Of a stretch of 64,000 bases of DNA, positions 37,379 to 45,161 are shown one piece after another (positions within the stretch are counted from its first letter, which is position 1; each line of letters opens with the position of its first letter). This DNA is from Paenibacillus sp. DCT19. GTDB lineage: Bacteria > Bacillota > Bacilli > Paenibacillales > Paenibacillaceae. A program made the translations under genes and the position numbers. The stretch covers positions 4,599,501 through 4,663,500 of the forward strand of contig NZ_CP029639.1 of NCBI RefSeq assembly GCF_003268635.1, in the 5' to 3' direction. The notes under the pieces were generated by a model. It saw only the letters and a program-made list of their open reading frames with translations. It was not told the origin of the DNA and did not search any database.

Positions 37379-38335
37379 TCAGCCTAACCGAAAGCGTTCA
37401 ATGCTTTCTTCCAGATTATGAATCGTCCACTGAATATGTTTATGATCATCAAACTGCCGGTATGCACATTCGATCCGAAGCAATAGATCAAAGTACAGAT
37501 CATATAACCCTCTTCTGCTTCGTTCACTTGGTGTTGTAATGGATCTACCATATCCCTTCAAAAACCCAGGTGTGTAATTAAAGTGACTAAAATAATGCTC
37601 CATCAATGGATCTGCCCAGAGTGAACGCTCGAAGTCAATAATGGCGGTAATACGGCCTTTCTCCACCAGTACATTGCCATCCCATAGATCCCAGCTAATA
37701 AATGCAGGTTCTAGAACATCATTGAGGACATCTGCTCTTGCCAGAATCAAATGCTCCAACTCCTCATAAGGCATCGAAAACTTAATACCCGCCTTTTGCC
37801 CATCGATTAATACATCTTCCATTAGCTGCAAGAAAGCTTCTTTCCATGTGGAATAACGTTGTCGTCCCGATGAGAAATAACCAAATTGTTCTCCTGTGAT
37901 TTCATTTATCCTTCGATTGTAACGCCCTAGCTCTTCCTCAATCGCTTCCTGTTCGTCAATGCTATAGTGCTCTTTCACTTGGTTATACGGCTTGCCTGTC
38001 ATATGCTCCATAATAAAATATTCTGAAGGCGCAAGGGTTAGTGAATCATCATAGGCAAGCACACGAGGAACAGGCAGATCCGTTAGCTCAGACACAAGAC
38101 GCAGTGCCTCAACTTCAGTATTCATCAACTCTTGTTCACAACGCATCAGATTGGATTTATCCGTAGGAGCAATTTTGAGTACCACCGTCTGTCCATCTTT
38201 TAAACCGATCCGGTAAGCCTGGTTCGCCCAGCCTTCATTCATTTCCTGATATTCAGATAGCTCACGATTTAAAATCTGAGTTGCTATTCGCTCTAGCTGT
38301 TCCGAAGTTAGCTTTGTTTTGTATTTACTTTCCAC
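37379..38335 (-). CDS. APH-type phosphotransferase family protein
   Basis: A 318-residue protein of the aminoglycoside/choline kinase-like phosphotransferase fold. Visible: an ATP-site lysine in GQTVVLKIAPTD, the hinge EYFIMEHMTGKPY, the catalytic loop SWDLWDGNVLV (about residue 225) and the metal-binding IIDFERS. The usual HxD of this family reads SWD here, so the His is replaced by Ser while the Asp and Asn stay. The substrate is unknown and resistance should not be assumed. The start is taken as GTG 38335, eight bases after AGGTG; GTG 38377 lacks a ribosome site. Single gene before the leuS promoter. Confidence 0.82.
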   Translation of the reverse strand: MESKYKTKLTSEQLERIATQILNRELSEYQEMNEGWANQAYRIGLKDGQTVVLKIAPTDKSNLMRCEQELMNTEVEALRLVSELTDLPVPRVLAYDDSLTLAPSEYFIMEHMTGKPYNQVKEHYSIDEQEAIEEELGRYNRRINEITGEQFGYFSSGRQRYSTWKEAFLQLMEDVLIDGQKAGIKFSMPYEELEHLILARADVLNDVLEPAFISWDLWDGNVLVEKGRITAIIDFERSLWADPLMEHYFSHFNYTPGFLKGYGRSITTPSERSRRGLYDLYFDLLLRIECAYRQFDDHKHIQWTIHNLEESIERFRLG

Positions 38336-38485
38336 CCCATAATCACCTGACCTTCTATAGTTCGTCACATTAACCACTCAAAAGAAAACGCTTTCCATCA
38401 GTGTTATTATGGCTCCCCCACACTTAACTGGCAATAGCTTAGATCACAATCCAGACTATCCTACTCATCTGATATTGAACAAAAT

Positions 38486-38516
38486 AAAAAAAATGCCCTT
38501 ACACTAATGCAAGGGC
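38486..38516 (-). terminator. Terminator after yqeM
   Basis: On the minus strand GCCCTT-n-AAGGGC then ATTTTTTTT. Confidence 0.85.
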
Positions 38517-38537
38517 GATAAGCGATAAACAAGATCA

Positions 38538-39308
38538 TTATTTAATAGCTACATAGAACAGACGCTGCGCGCCTTCTCCTGCTTCTTGCCATTCAAAATC
38601 TGCGTACACGCTGACATCGCGGAATCCCGCCTTCCGTAACTCTAGCTTCATCCACTCCGGATCGTATGCACGCTGCACATGCACCTCTTCGAATCTCTGA
38701 TACAGATCCTTACCACCTTCATCAACACGCGAGAAAATGCTGAGATGATGTTCGATCTCACAACGTTCCGAGTCTAACGCACTTGTCCAGATATAAGATA
38801 TCGAGCGTTCATCCAGTACAAACGGCTGCTCTTCCTCATATCGGATAAATGTATTGGGATGATGCACATCGAACAGGAATGTTCCTCCGGGCTTCATCAT
38901 TTCGTAGGTTCGTTGGAAGGTGCGAATGACATCCTCTTGCTCTAGCAAATAGTTAATACAGTCACAAAATGATATAACCGAGTCTACAGGCTCAGGCACT
39001 CTCCATTCGCACATATCCTGCTGTACCCACCGTACACTGCCTTCACGGTACAAGCGATGACCTTGGGGTGTAGCTTCCATCTTGCTACGAGCCACGGATA
39101 ACATATCAGCCGACAGATCAATACCCGTCACCTCGAACCCTGAGTTAACCAAAGGAATCGTAATCGAACCTGTACCACAACCAAGTTCAGCTACACTTTT
39201 GGGCATACCGTGGCGCTCCCAAGCTGTTCTCGCGAACCTTATCCAGTCCGGATAAGGCATATCTTCCATTAATTCATCGTAAACATAGGCAAATTTACGG
39301 TAAGACAT
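38538..39308 (-). CDS. yqeM: Class I SAM-dependent methyltransferase, YqeM type
   Basis: A 256-residue methyltransferase with SAM-binding motif VAELGCGTGSITIP (about residues 40-53), acidic VTGIDLSADML and VISFCDCINYL. The N-terminus (YRKFAYVYDELMEDMPYPDW) and its place downstream of cvfB/rsfS and near comER match yqeM of B. subtilis. The substrate is unknown. The start is uncertain between ATG 39308 and GTG 39317; neither has a strong ribosome site. A long palindromic repeat fills its leader. Confidence 0.85.
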   Translation of the reverse strand: MSYRKFAYVYDELMEDMPYPDWIRFARTAWERHGMPKSVAELGCGTGSITIPLVNSGFEVTGIDLSADMLSVARSKMEATPQGHRLYREGSVRWVQQDMCEWRVPEPVDSVISFCDCINYLLEQEDVIRTFQRTYEMMKPGGTFLFDVHHPNTFIRYEEEQPFVLDERSISYIWTSALDSERCEIEHHLSIFSRVDEGGKDLYQRFEEVHVQRAYDPEWMKLELRKAGFRDVSVYADFEWQEAGEGAQRLFYVAIK

Positions 39309-39338
39309 GTCAGGCACCGCACTTTCAATTCATTTTAT

Positions 39339-39526
39339 TATATAACTCAAAAATATTTACACTTGCCACTCCGATGACAGAACAACCTTCCGATCGCTGT
39401 TATCCCCAGATTTTTTTGATTCCCTTTTCCAAAGGGAAAATCCGGGGATAAAGGCGAACGCTTCGCTTCTTCACGTTATTTCTGTCTTCTCCGTTCTCGT
39501 GTAAAGAATTAGTTGAACTTATATAA
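39339..39526. repeat. Long palindromic repeat (family B/C copy B2) in the yqeM leader
   Basis: The element has a left arm beginning TATATAA-CTCAA (39339) with TTTACAC, TCCG and GACAGAA further in, and a right arm that is its inverted counterpart, GACAGAA-CGGAG-GTGTAAA ending AGTTGAACTTATATA. Between them is the TTATCCCC / GGGGATAA core hairpin (39389-39473), almost identical to the one at 4733-4810. The right half also matches the element at 57901. No coding capacity. Confidence 0.8.
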
Positions 39527-39539
39527 ATTTGTTATAAAC

Positions 39540-39586
39540 GAAAAAGCAGGGGCGTCCGGAGTTCACCCAGCCTTGCCCTGCTTTTA
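39540..39586 (-). terminator. Terminator after cvfB
   Basis: AAAAGCAGGG pairs with CCCTGCTTTT across a long partly structured loop; on the minus strand TTTTTCG follows. It ends the yqeG-to-cvfB run, leaving yqeM to a promoter inside or near the repeat. Confidence 0.75.
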
Positions 39587-39630
39587 CATTGGACTCACAA
39601 GAGTCCTCATTTAGCTTAAGTTCAACGTTA

Positions 39631-40545
39631 CTAGTTCTTGTCCGGATCTTGAGCAGCAGCTTGCGAAGCAGCATCTGTGAGATAGGTCCAGTTTTCTTTC
39701 TGGGTCACCAGTCCATCCTTCATCAGTTTACCTAACGCACGTTTGAAGGCGGATTTGCTGATGCCAAAACGCTGTTTGATAATATCCGGTGGCGTTGCAT
39801 CTGAATACGGCATACCACCTGTTGGACGCTCCTTCATGAACGCGAGCAGCTTATCAGCATCCTCGTTCCGGCCTACCTCTTTGCGAAGAGACGTCGCCAG
39901 GTTCACACGTCCGTCCTCACGAACAAGCGTTACCCGGCATTTCACCTTCTCACCAAGACGCAGCAAGTGGGTACGCTCGGAGGAATGGATCATACCAATG
40001 GCTCCGAACCCAAGTACGCCACCTTCTACAAGTACAAAAGTACCCATTTGCAATGGCTTGTACACCGTCGCTTCAACCCATTCATTAAGCCATGATGTCG
40101 GTGCATGGAAGGCTAAGGGTGCAAGTTCACGCTCTCCAGCCAATTTTGCACGAAGACGACCTTGTTTATCATGCTCCATGATAACAAAAACCTCGTCCCC
40201 AACATGTGGACGCAGCTCTTCTAATTCAGGCAATTCACGGATTGGAAGCAGCAGTTGCCGACCCAAGCCCATTTCTAGAAAACAACCGAGCCGTGGATGT
40301 ACGTCAGCCACAACAAGTCGTGCCATTTCACCAAGGGTGAGGTAAGGCTTCTTCATTGTCGCAGCAAGGCGATCTTCCGTATCGAAAAAGATAAAGACTT
40401 CCAGCGTCTCATCGATTTTGATATCACGTGTCAACTCCGTATAGTGAAGCAGTACATCTTCCGATCCAGTCGTCAAAAAGTAGCCAAACGGAGATACTTC
40501 ACGTTCAACCCGCAAAGAGACAACAGTTCCTGCAATCAAACTCAT
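39631..40545 (-). CDS. cvfB: S1-domain RNA-binding protein, CvfB/YitL type
   Basis: A 304-residue cytoplasmic RNA-binding protein with two to three S1-like OB domains (SPFGYFLTTGSEDVLLHYTE; HPRLGCFLEMGLGRQLLLP; FGAIGMIHSSERTHLL) and a C-terminal winged helix (IKQRFGISKSAFKRALGKLM). CvfB is a virulence/gene-expression regulator in Staphylococcus; here the role is unassigned. It overlaps the rsfS stop by four bases, so it is coupled to the ribosome-assembly run. Confidence 0.88.
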   Translation of the reverse strand: MSLIAGTVVSLRVEREVSPFGYFLTTGSEDVLLHYTELTRDIKIDETLEVFIFFDTEDRLAATMKKPYLTLGEMARLVVADVHPRLGCFLEMGLGRQLLLPIRELPELEELRPHVGDEVFVIMEHDKQGRLRAKLAGERELAPLAFHAPTSWLNEWVEATVYKPLQMGTFVLVEGGVLGFGAIGMIHSSERTHLLRLGEKVKCRVTLVREDGRVNLATSLRKEVGRNEDADKLLAFMKERPTGGMPYSDATPPDIIKQRFGISKSAFKRALGKLMKDGLVTQKENWTYLTDAASQAAAQDPDKN

Positions 40546-40889
40546 ACCGTCTCCACCACTTTAGCATCCGACCACAAACGTTCGATGTTGTAATATTCGC
40601 GCTCGTCGCGGTGGAAGATATGAACAACCACGTCTCCCAGATCCATCAGAACCCAGCGTGCAGAATCCATACCCTCAATCCCTTTAATCGTTACACCTGC
40701 AGCATGCGCCTGTTTACGAATCTCTGTAGCAATAGACTGTACCTGTGTATCCGAGTTACCGTGACAGATTACAAAATAGTCCGCTACCAGTGAAATTCCC
40801 ACCAGATCCAGTGCTACAATGTTGGATGCCTTTTTATCGTCTGCGGCTGTAACCGCCATATTCATAAGTTCTTTCGATGATAATGTCAT
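40542..40889 (-). CDS. rsfS: Ribosomal silencing factor RsfS
   Basis: RsfS binds L14 of the large subunit and blocks 30S joining during starvation. The 115-residue DUF143/Iojap protein shows DKKASNIVALDLVGIS, DYFVICHGNSDTQVQSIA and DSARWVLMDLGDVVVHIFH. GGAGG is eight bases before the ATG. Position between yqeK and cvfB/yqeM matches the Bacillus yqeL order. Confidence 0.95.
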   Translation of the reverse strand: MTLSSKELMNMAVTAADDKKASNIVALDLVGISLVADYFVICHGNSDTQVQSIATEIRKQAHAAGVTIKGIEGMDSARWVLMDLGDVVVHIFHRDEREYYNIERLWSDAKVVETV

Positions 40890-40906
40890 GAACCAACCTC
40901 CATAAT

Positions 40907-41473
40907 TTATAATTGTGTAATCAGATCATTCCGAGCAAACATGGTTAACGGGTAGATCACTCGTCGTTGTGACAACAACAAGCTAATGGTTGAGTCAAAA
41001 CCAGCAATTAACCCTTCTTCCAAACTGTGCTCAGCCTGTTCGCGAATCCGATCCACACCCGGGAAGTCTCTTCCCGGTTCGATATAATCCGCAAGACATA
41101 CCACCTTATCCAGTAGGCTCATGCCCACTTTCCCAGAAGTATGCCAGCGAATAGCATTAATGATCTCCAGATCATCGATTCCGTAATCTCGCTGTGCCAC
41201 AAATGCACCGACCTCTGAGTGCCAGAGCTGTTTGTCATGCTGCAACAATTCTTTGTTCAGTTCATTGTCACGGATGACTGCTTCCATCTCTGATACTGGC
41301 CAGTACTTGGCAACATCGTGCAATATAGCAGCCAGATCCGCCTTCATAGGATCTGCACCGTATTTTTCAGCCAAATATACGGCAGATTGCATCACGCCAA
41401 GTGTATGCTTCCAGCGTTTCTCCGGCATTTGACCCGAAACGGCTTGAATGAGTTCCTCACGGCTTAGTGCCAT
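40907..41473 (-). CDS. yqeK: HD-domain bis(5'-nucleosyl)-tetraphosphatase YqeK
   Basis: YqeK-type enzymes hydrolyse Ap4A symmetrically to ADP. The 188-residue HD-superfamily protein has the metal ligands in KHTLGVMQSAVYLA (His), AAILHDVAKYW (HD), a further His in WHSEVGAFVA and WHTSGKVGMS, and the C-terminal Asp in VCLADYIEPGRDF. AAGGAG is upstream of the ATG; its start overlaps the nadD end by 17 bases. Confidence 0.93.
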   Translation of the reverse strand: MALSREELIQAVSGQMPEKRWKHTLGVMQSAVYLAEKYGADPMKADLAAILHDVAKYWPVSEMEAVIRDNELNKELLQHDKQLWHSEVGAFVAQRDYGIDDLEIINAIRWHTSGKVGMSLLDKVVCLADYIEPGRDFPGVDRIREQAEHSLEEGLIAGFDSTISLLLSQRRVIYPLTMFARNDLITQL

Positions 41474-42047
41474 ATAAACCGCTCCTTACAATATATTCAT
41501 GAACTGCAGCAGGAATCATGAAGCGTACCGATTGTCCCTTGGCAAGACGTTTACGTACGGCCGTGGATGATATATCTACGAGCGGCATCTCTGCCATCAA
41601 GACTTTGTCTTGCAGCTCATCGGGTAAGTCGTCCAGATGTAGCTGAAAACCGGGTCTGCCTACTCCGATAAAGGTCAAGCGTGCTGCAAGCTCCTCGATC
41701 TGCTCCCATTTGGGTAGATAGTTCACCATATCTGCACCAATGATAAAATAAAAATCATGCTCTGGATAACGATTCCATAGCTCCTTCATCGTGTCGATCG
41801 TATACGATACGCCACCAAGCTCCATCTCAATATCCAGCACCTCATATTGCTGTACATCTTGGATCGCCGCTTCCGTCATATCGAGACGTTGCTGCCCAGA
41901 AGCCCCGGCTCCACGCTTGTGTGGTGGAACATGGGAGGGCATGAACCAGATTTCATCCAGTGCATGGGAATCCCTCGCAGCTTCGGCGGCCAACAGATGT
42001 CCCATATGGATTGGATCGAACGTCCCACCCATGATACCAATCTTCAT
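41457..42047 (-). CDS. nadD: Nicotinate-nucleotide adenylyltransferase NadD
   Basis: NadD makes deamido-NAD from nicotinate mononucleotide and ATP. The 196-residue nucleotidyltransferase has the T/HxGH-type motif in MGGTFDPIHMGHLLAA (residues 6-21) and the second motif SSTAVRKRLAKG (about residue 160). Substrate-loop residues in WFMPSHVPPHK fit the family. AGGACGGTG precedes the ATG. Part of the yqeG-rsfS run. Confidence 0.96.
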   Translation of the reverse strand: MKIGIMGGTFDPIHMGHLLAAEAARDSHALDEIWFMPSHVPPHKRGAGASGQQRLDMTEAAIQDVQQYEVLDIEMELGGVSYTIDTMKELWNRYPEHDFYFIIGADMVNYLPKWEQIEELAARLTFIGVGRPGFQLHLDDLPDELQDKVLMAEMPLVDISSTAVRKRLAKGQSVRFMIPAAVHEYIVRSGLYGTKP

Positions 42048-42059
42048 GATGTCACCGTC

Positions 42060-42350
42060 CTAAGGAAGTTCGATTTGTTTGTTGTCGCGTGATTCCTTAT
42101 ACAGGACAATTGTACTGCCAATCACTTGAACGAGCTCGCTGCCTGTCTCACGAGCAAGCTCTGTCGCGATTTCGTTTTTATCATCAAGATTGTTGTTCAG
42201 AATTTGAACCTTCATCAACTCGCGTTTCTCAATTGCATCTTCAATGTGACGGTACAAATGCTCGTTCGTGCCACCTTTACCGATCTGAAACACTGGGGTT
42301 AAATGATGTGCTTGTGAACGCAAAAAGCGTTTTTGTTTACCTGTTAACAT
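42060..42350 (-). CDS. yhbY: YhbY-family CRM-domain RNA-binding protein
   Basis: A 96-residue CRM-domain protein that associates with pre-50S ribosomes. Family motifs: LTGKQKRFLRSQAHHLTP at the start, FQIGKGG (the GxxG loop) and LVQVIGSTIVLYKES at the end. AAGGAG lies upstream of the ATG. Corresponds to yqeI in Bacillus and lies between aroE and nadD. Confidence 0.94.
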   Translation of the reverse strand: MLTGKQKRFLRSQAHHLTPVFQIGKGGTNEHLYRHIEDAIEKRELMKVQILNNNLDDKNEIATELARETGSELVQVIGSTIVLYKESRDNKQIELP

Positions 42351-42464
42351 GAATACTCCATACTCCTTATGCTCAGCACGCCCGTAACAGAAGGATCTCT
42401 GTCAGGCTTGGCTGTTCCATTATATTTTAATGTTATAACTTTATGATTCCCTTAACCTTGCTTG

Positions 42465-43334
42465 TTACTTATCGAAGCTGTCTAGTACCGCTTGTCTCAT
42501 GGTGTCCACAGGAGCCTGAATACCGAACCAATGCTCAAAAGCCACCGCGCCCTGATATACAAACATCCCCAGACCACCATGCACTGTACAACCACGTAAG
42601 CGTGATTCACGCAGCAGACGTGTCTCCAATGGATTATAGATGAGATCACTTACGACTGCATCTGCACGAATCAGTGCAGGATCAACCGGAACATCATCCA
42701 CATGGGGATTCATACCAGCAGCCGTTGTATTGATGACAATATCAGCAGAAGCAAGTACAACCGCCGCTTCTTCCATTCCACTGCCTGTAATCTCACCTAA
42801 CCCATGTGCTCGCAGATCCGAAGCGAGTTCAATCGCTCGCTCGGCTGTACGGTTCAATATGTGAATACGGTCAGGCTTTTCTAGAGCCAGCGCATATATG
42901 ACGCCTCTAGCAGCTCCACCTGCCCCCAGTACAGCAATCCGTTTGCCTGCTAGGTCAGGCACAGCTTCTTCCTTAAGTGACCGCACATAACCAATGCCAT
43001 CCGTATTATAGCCTATCAGCTTTCCGTCCTTATTGACAATGGTATTGACTGCACCAATCAACCTTGCACTCTCATCGATCTCATCCAGATAAGACATAAC
43101 TTGTTCCTTATGAGGTATGGTGACATTCACGCCACGATACCCCAAAGCAACGATGCCTCTAATCGCAGCTTGCAATTGTTCTGGATGAACATGAAGAGGC
43201 ATATAGATCCCATTCACTCCTGCCGCCTTTAGTGCCGCATTATGCATAGCTGGAGATTTGGAATGAGCAATAGGATCACCCATAACGCCCAGCAACACTG
43301 GAAGTGAAGAAGTCGTTTTCTTTTGTTCAGACAA
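42465..43334 (-). CDS. aroE: Shikimate dehydrogenase AroE
   Basis: NADP-dependent reduction of 3-dehydroshikimate to shikimate in aromatic amino acid synthesis. The 289-residue protein has the shikimate-binding motif GDPIAHSKSPAMHN (residues 19-32), the catalytic Lys in VNVTIPHKE, the N-x-D in GYNTDGIGYV and the nucleotide motif VLGAGGAARGVIYAL. The start is TTG 43334, six bases after GGAGGCGG. Conserved in this position among ribosome-assembly genes. Confidence 0.97.
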   Translation of the reverse strand: MSEQKKTTSSLPVLLGVMGDPIAHSKSPAMHNAALKAAGVNGIYMPLHVHPEQLQAAIRGIVALGYRGVNVTIPHKEQVMSYLDEIDESARLIGAVNTIVNKDGKLIGYNTDGIGYVRSLKEEAVPDLAGKRIAVLGAGGAARGVIYALALEKPDRIHILNRTAERAIELASDLRAHGLGEITGSGMEEAAVVLASADIVINTTAAGMNPHVDDVPVDPALIRADAVVSDLIYNPLETRLLRESRLRGCTVHGGLGMFVYQGAVAFEHWFGIQAPVDTMRQAVLDSFDK

Positions 43335-43388
43335 TGTGTCCGCCTCCGATCTGATGAAAATGTTACTGATCTGGTTAGACTGACTTAA

Positions 43389-44516
43389 TTAGATCAGAGA
43401 AGGACGAACTAGCACCCGAATACCTTTAGGGACATGAACAGCCACGAGAGCCCCATTGTCTCCGTTCACTTTAACCCAGCCGAGACCGGAGATAAAGATA
43501 TCGGACTGACTTCCACGTTTGATGCGGAATTCATGACGCGTCCATTCTGGCATCTCCGATGCACCTTCACGTGTTGGCGGGGAGAGCAATTCGCCTAAAT
43601 GATCACGATACAGGTCATCCGCACGCTCTAACTTCGTGCGGTGGATACTCAGCGCTGTGCTGATAAAACATGTGAAGGACTGGCGATCCCCTTCAACAAA
43701 GTCGAATCGAGCCATGCCGCCAAAGAACAGTGCTTGACCTGCATTTAATTGATATACAGCAGGTTTAAGCGGCTTGTCCGGCATAATCGCAGCCAAGTCT
43801 TTGCGAGATACGATCTCACTGAAACGCCATGGATATACGATCCCTGGGGTATCAATAATGAATTTCCCATCTTCCAATGGAATGTTCACCATATCCAGCG
43901 TTGTTCCCGGATAACGGGAGGTTGTCAGTTCCTGCTCCAGATCGCTGTAGTCACGAATCAATCGGTTAATCAACGTAGATTTGCCCACATTGGTTCCCCC
44001 GACCACATAAACGTCACGATCTTCACGGTAGGTGCTTACCAGTTCAAGGAGACGGTCGAAGCCCTGGTTTTGCTTAGCGCTAACGAGTAACACGTCTACA
44101 GTGCGCAATCCCTGCTCCTTAGCCTGCTTCTGTACCCAGTTGCGAACCTTGTTCCAGTTTGTTACTTTAGGTAACAAGTCCGTTTTATTTACTACAAGTA
44201 ATACCGGATTGTTACCGACAAAACGTTGTAGGCCAGAGATCACACTACCATCAAAGTCAAACAGATCAACGATATGGATGACAAGTGCATCCTTATCCCC
44301 GATTTGGCTCAGTAGTGCTAGGAACTCGTCCTGGTCAACGGTTACAGACGATGATTCATTATAATTTTTGATACGGAAACAACGCTGGCATATTACCGGT
44401 TCACGATCCAATGCTTTCTCAGGAATAAAACCCGGTCTATCCTGGTCTTCTGTTTGCAGATGCACGCCGCATCCACTGCATCTTACGGCAAGATTGCCGT
44501 TATGCGTGTCTGTCAT
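43389..44516 (-). CDS. yqeH: Ribosome biogenesis GTPase YqeH
   Basis: A circularly permuted GTPase needed for 30S assembly. The 375-residue protein has a treble-clef zinc finger (CSGCGVHLQT, CQRCFRI, residues 13-48), then G4 NKTD, G5 SAK, G1 GGTNVGKSTLI and G3 DTPG in the permuted order, followed by the C-terminal RNA-binding domain. Start overlaps the yqeG stop by four bases, with GAGGAGG upstream. Confidence 0.97.
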   Translation of the reverse strand: MTDTHNGNLAVRCSGCGVHLQTEDQDRPGFIPEKALDREPVICQRCFRIKNYNESSSVTVDQDEFLALLSQIGDKDALVIHIVDLFDFDGSVISGLQRFVGNNPVLLVVNKTDLLPKVTNWNKVRNWVQKQAKEQGLRTVDVLLVSAKQNQGFDRLLELVSTYREDRDVYVVGGTNVGKSTLINRLIRDYSDLEQELTTSRYPGTTLDMVNIPLEDGKFIIDTPGIVYPWRFSEIVSRKDLAAIMPDKPLKPAVYQLNAGQALFFGGMARFDFVEGDRQSFTCFISTALSIHRTKLERADDLYRDHLGELLSPPTREGASEMPEWTRHEFRIKRGSQSDIFISGLGWVKVNGDNGALVAVHVPKGIRVLVRPSLI

Positions 44517-45040
44517 TTCTTATTTTCCTCCTCGAGCCATAAGCCTTTCTTGCGCAAACTTGTTAGAGCAATCCGTTCCACTCGTCGATTGAAGCGCGTC
44601 ATGAATCCTTCATCGCCGATGGAGATGGGCAATACCAGCACGGTATGAAGCCCTAGCCGGTTCCCTCCATATACATCGGTCAACATCTGATCGCCTACCA
44701 CAATCGTTTTGTCTGGCGTTAGCTCCATCATTTTCATTGCTTTACGAAACGGTGTATTCGATGGTTTGCGTGCACTGTGCACAAACTGGATATCCAGTGG
44801 CGTAGCAAACAAGGATACACGATTCAAATTATTATTGGACACAATCATCAGTTTGAAGCCTGCCTCTTTCACACGCGCAAACCATTCGATCAGTTCAGGC
44901 GTTGCATCAGGCGCTTTGGCTCCAACAAGCGTATTGTCGAGATCAGTTATTATTCCGCGATAGCCTTGAGCGTACAGCTCTTCCAGATTAATGTCAAAAA
45001 CCGTGTCTACTCGCAGCTTGGGCATTAACATTTTAAACAA
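44513..45040 (-). CDS. yqeG: YqeG-family HAD IIIA-type phosphatase
   Basis: A 175-residue HAD-superfamily phosphatase. Motif I is ITDLDNTLVG (about residues 34-43), motif II MIVSNNN, and motif III with VVGDQMLTDVYGG. The substrate is unknown; the mitochondrial relative acts on phosphatidylglycerophosphate. The start is TTG 45040, six bases after GAGGTG. First gene of the long minus-strand run down to cvfB. Confidence 0.93.
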   Translation of the reverse strand: MFKMLMPKLRVDTVFDINLEELYAQGYRGIITDLDNTLVGAKAPDATPELIEWFARVKEAGFKLMIVSNNNLNRVSLFATPLDIQFVHSARKPSNTPFRKAMKMMELTPDKTIVVGDQMLTDVYGGNRLGLHTVLVLPISIGDEGFMTRFNRRVERIALTSLRKKGLWLEEENKK

Positions 45041-45121
45041 TCAAGTCACCTCAGTTTCATACGACACACTATATCACAAATCTGTCTTTCCTGAAAATGC
45101 ATACAACGCTTGATGCGCTAG

Positions 45122-45161
45122 AAAAAAGGAAAAACGGGACGGGCAATAATTATGCCCGTTC
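45122..45161 (-). terminator. Terminator of the MoxR-DUF58-transglutaminase operon
   Basis: On the minus strand ACGGGCA-n-TGCCCGT followed by CCCGTTTTTCCTTTTTT; the stop codon of the transglutaminase gene lies inside the hairpin loop. Confidence 0.75.
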
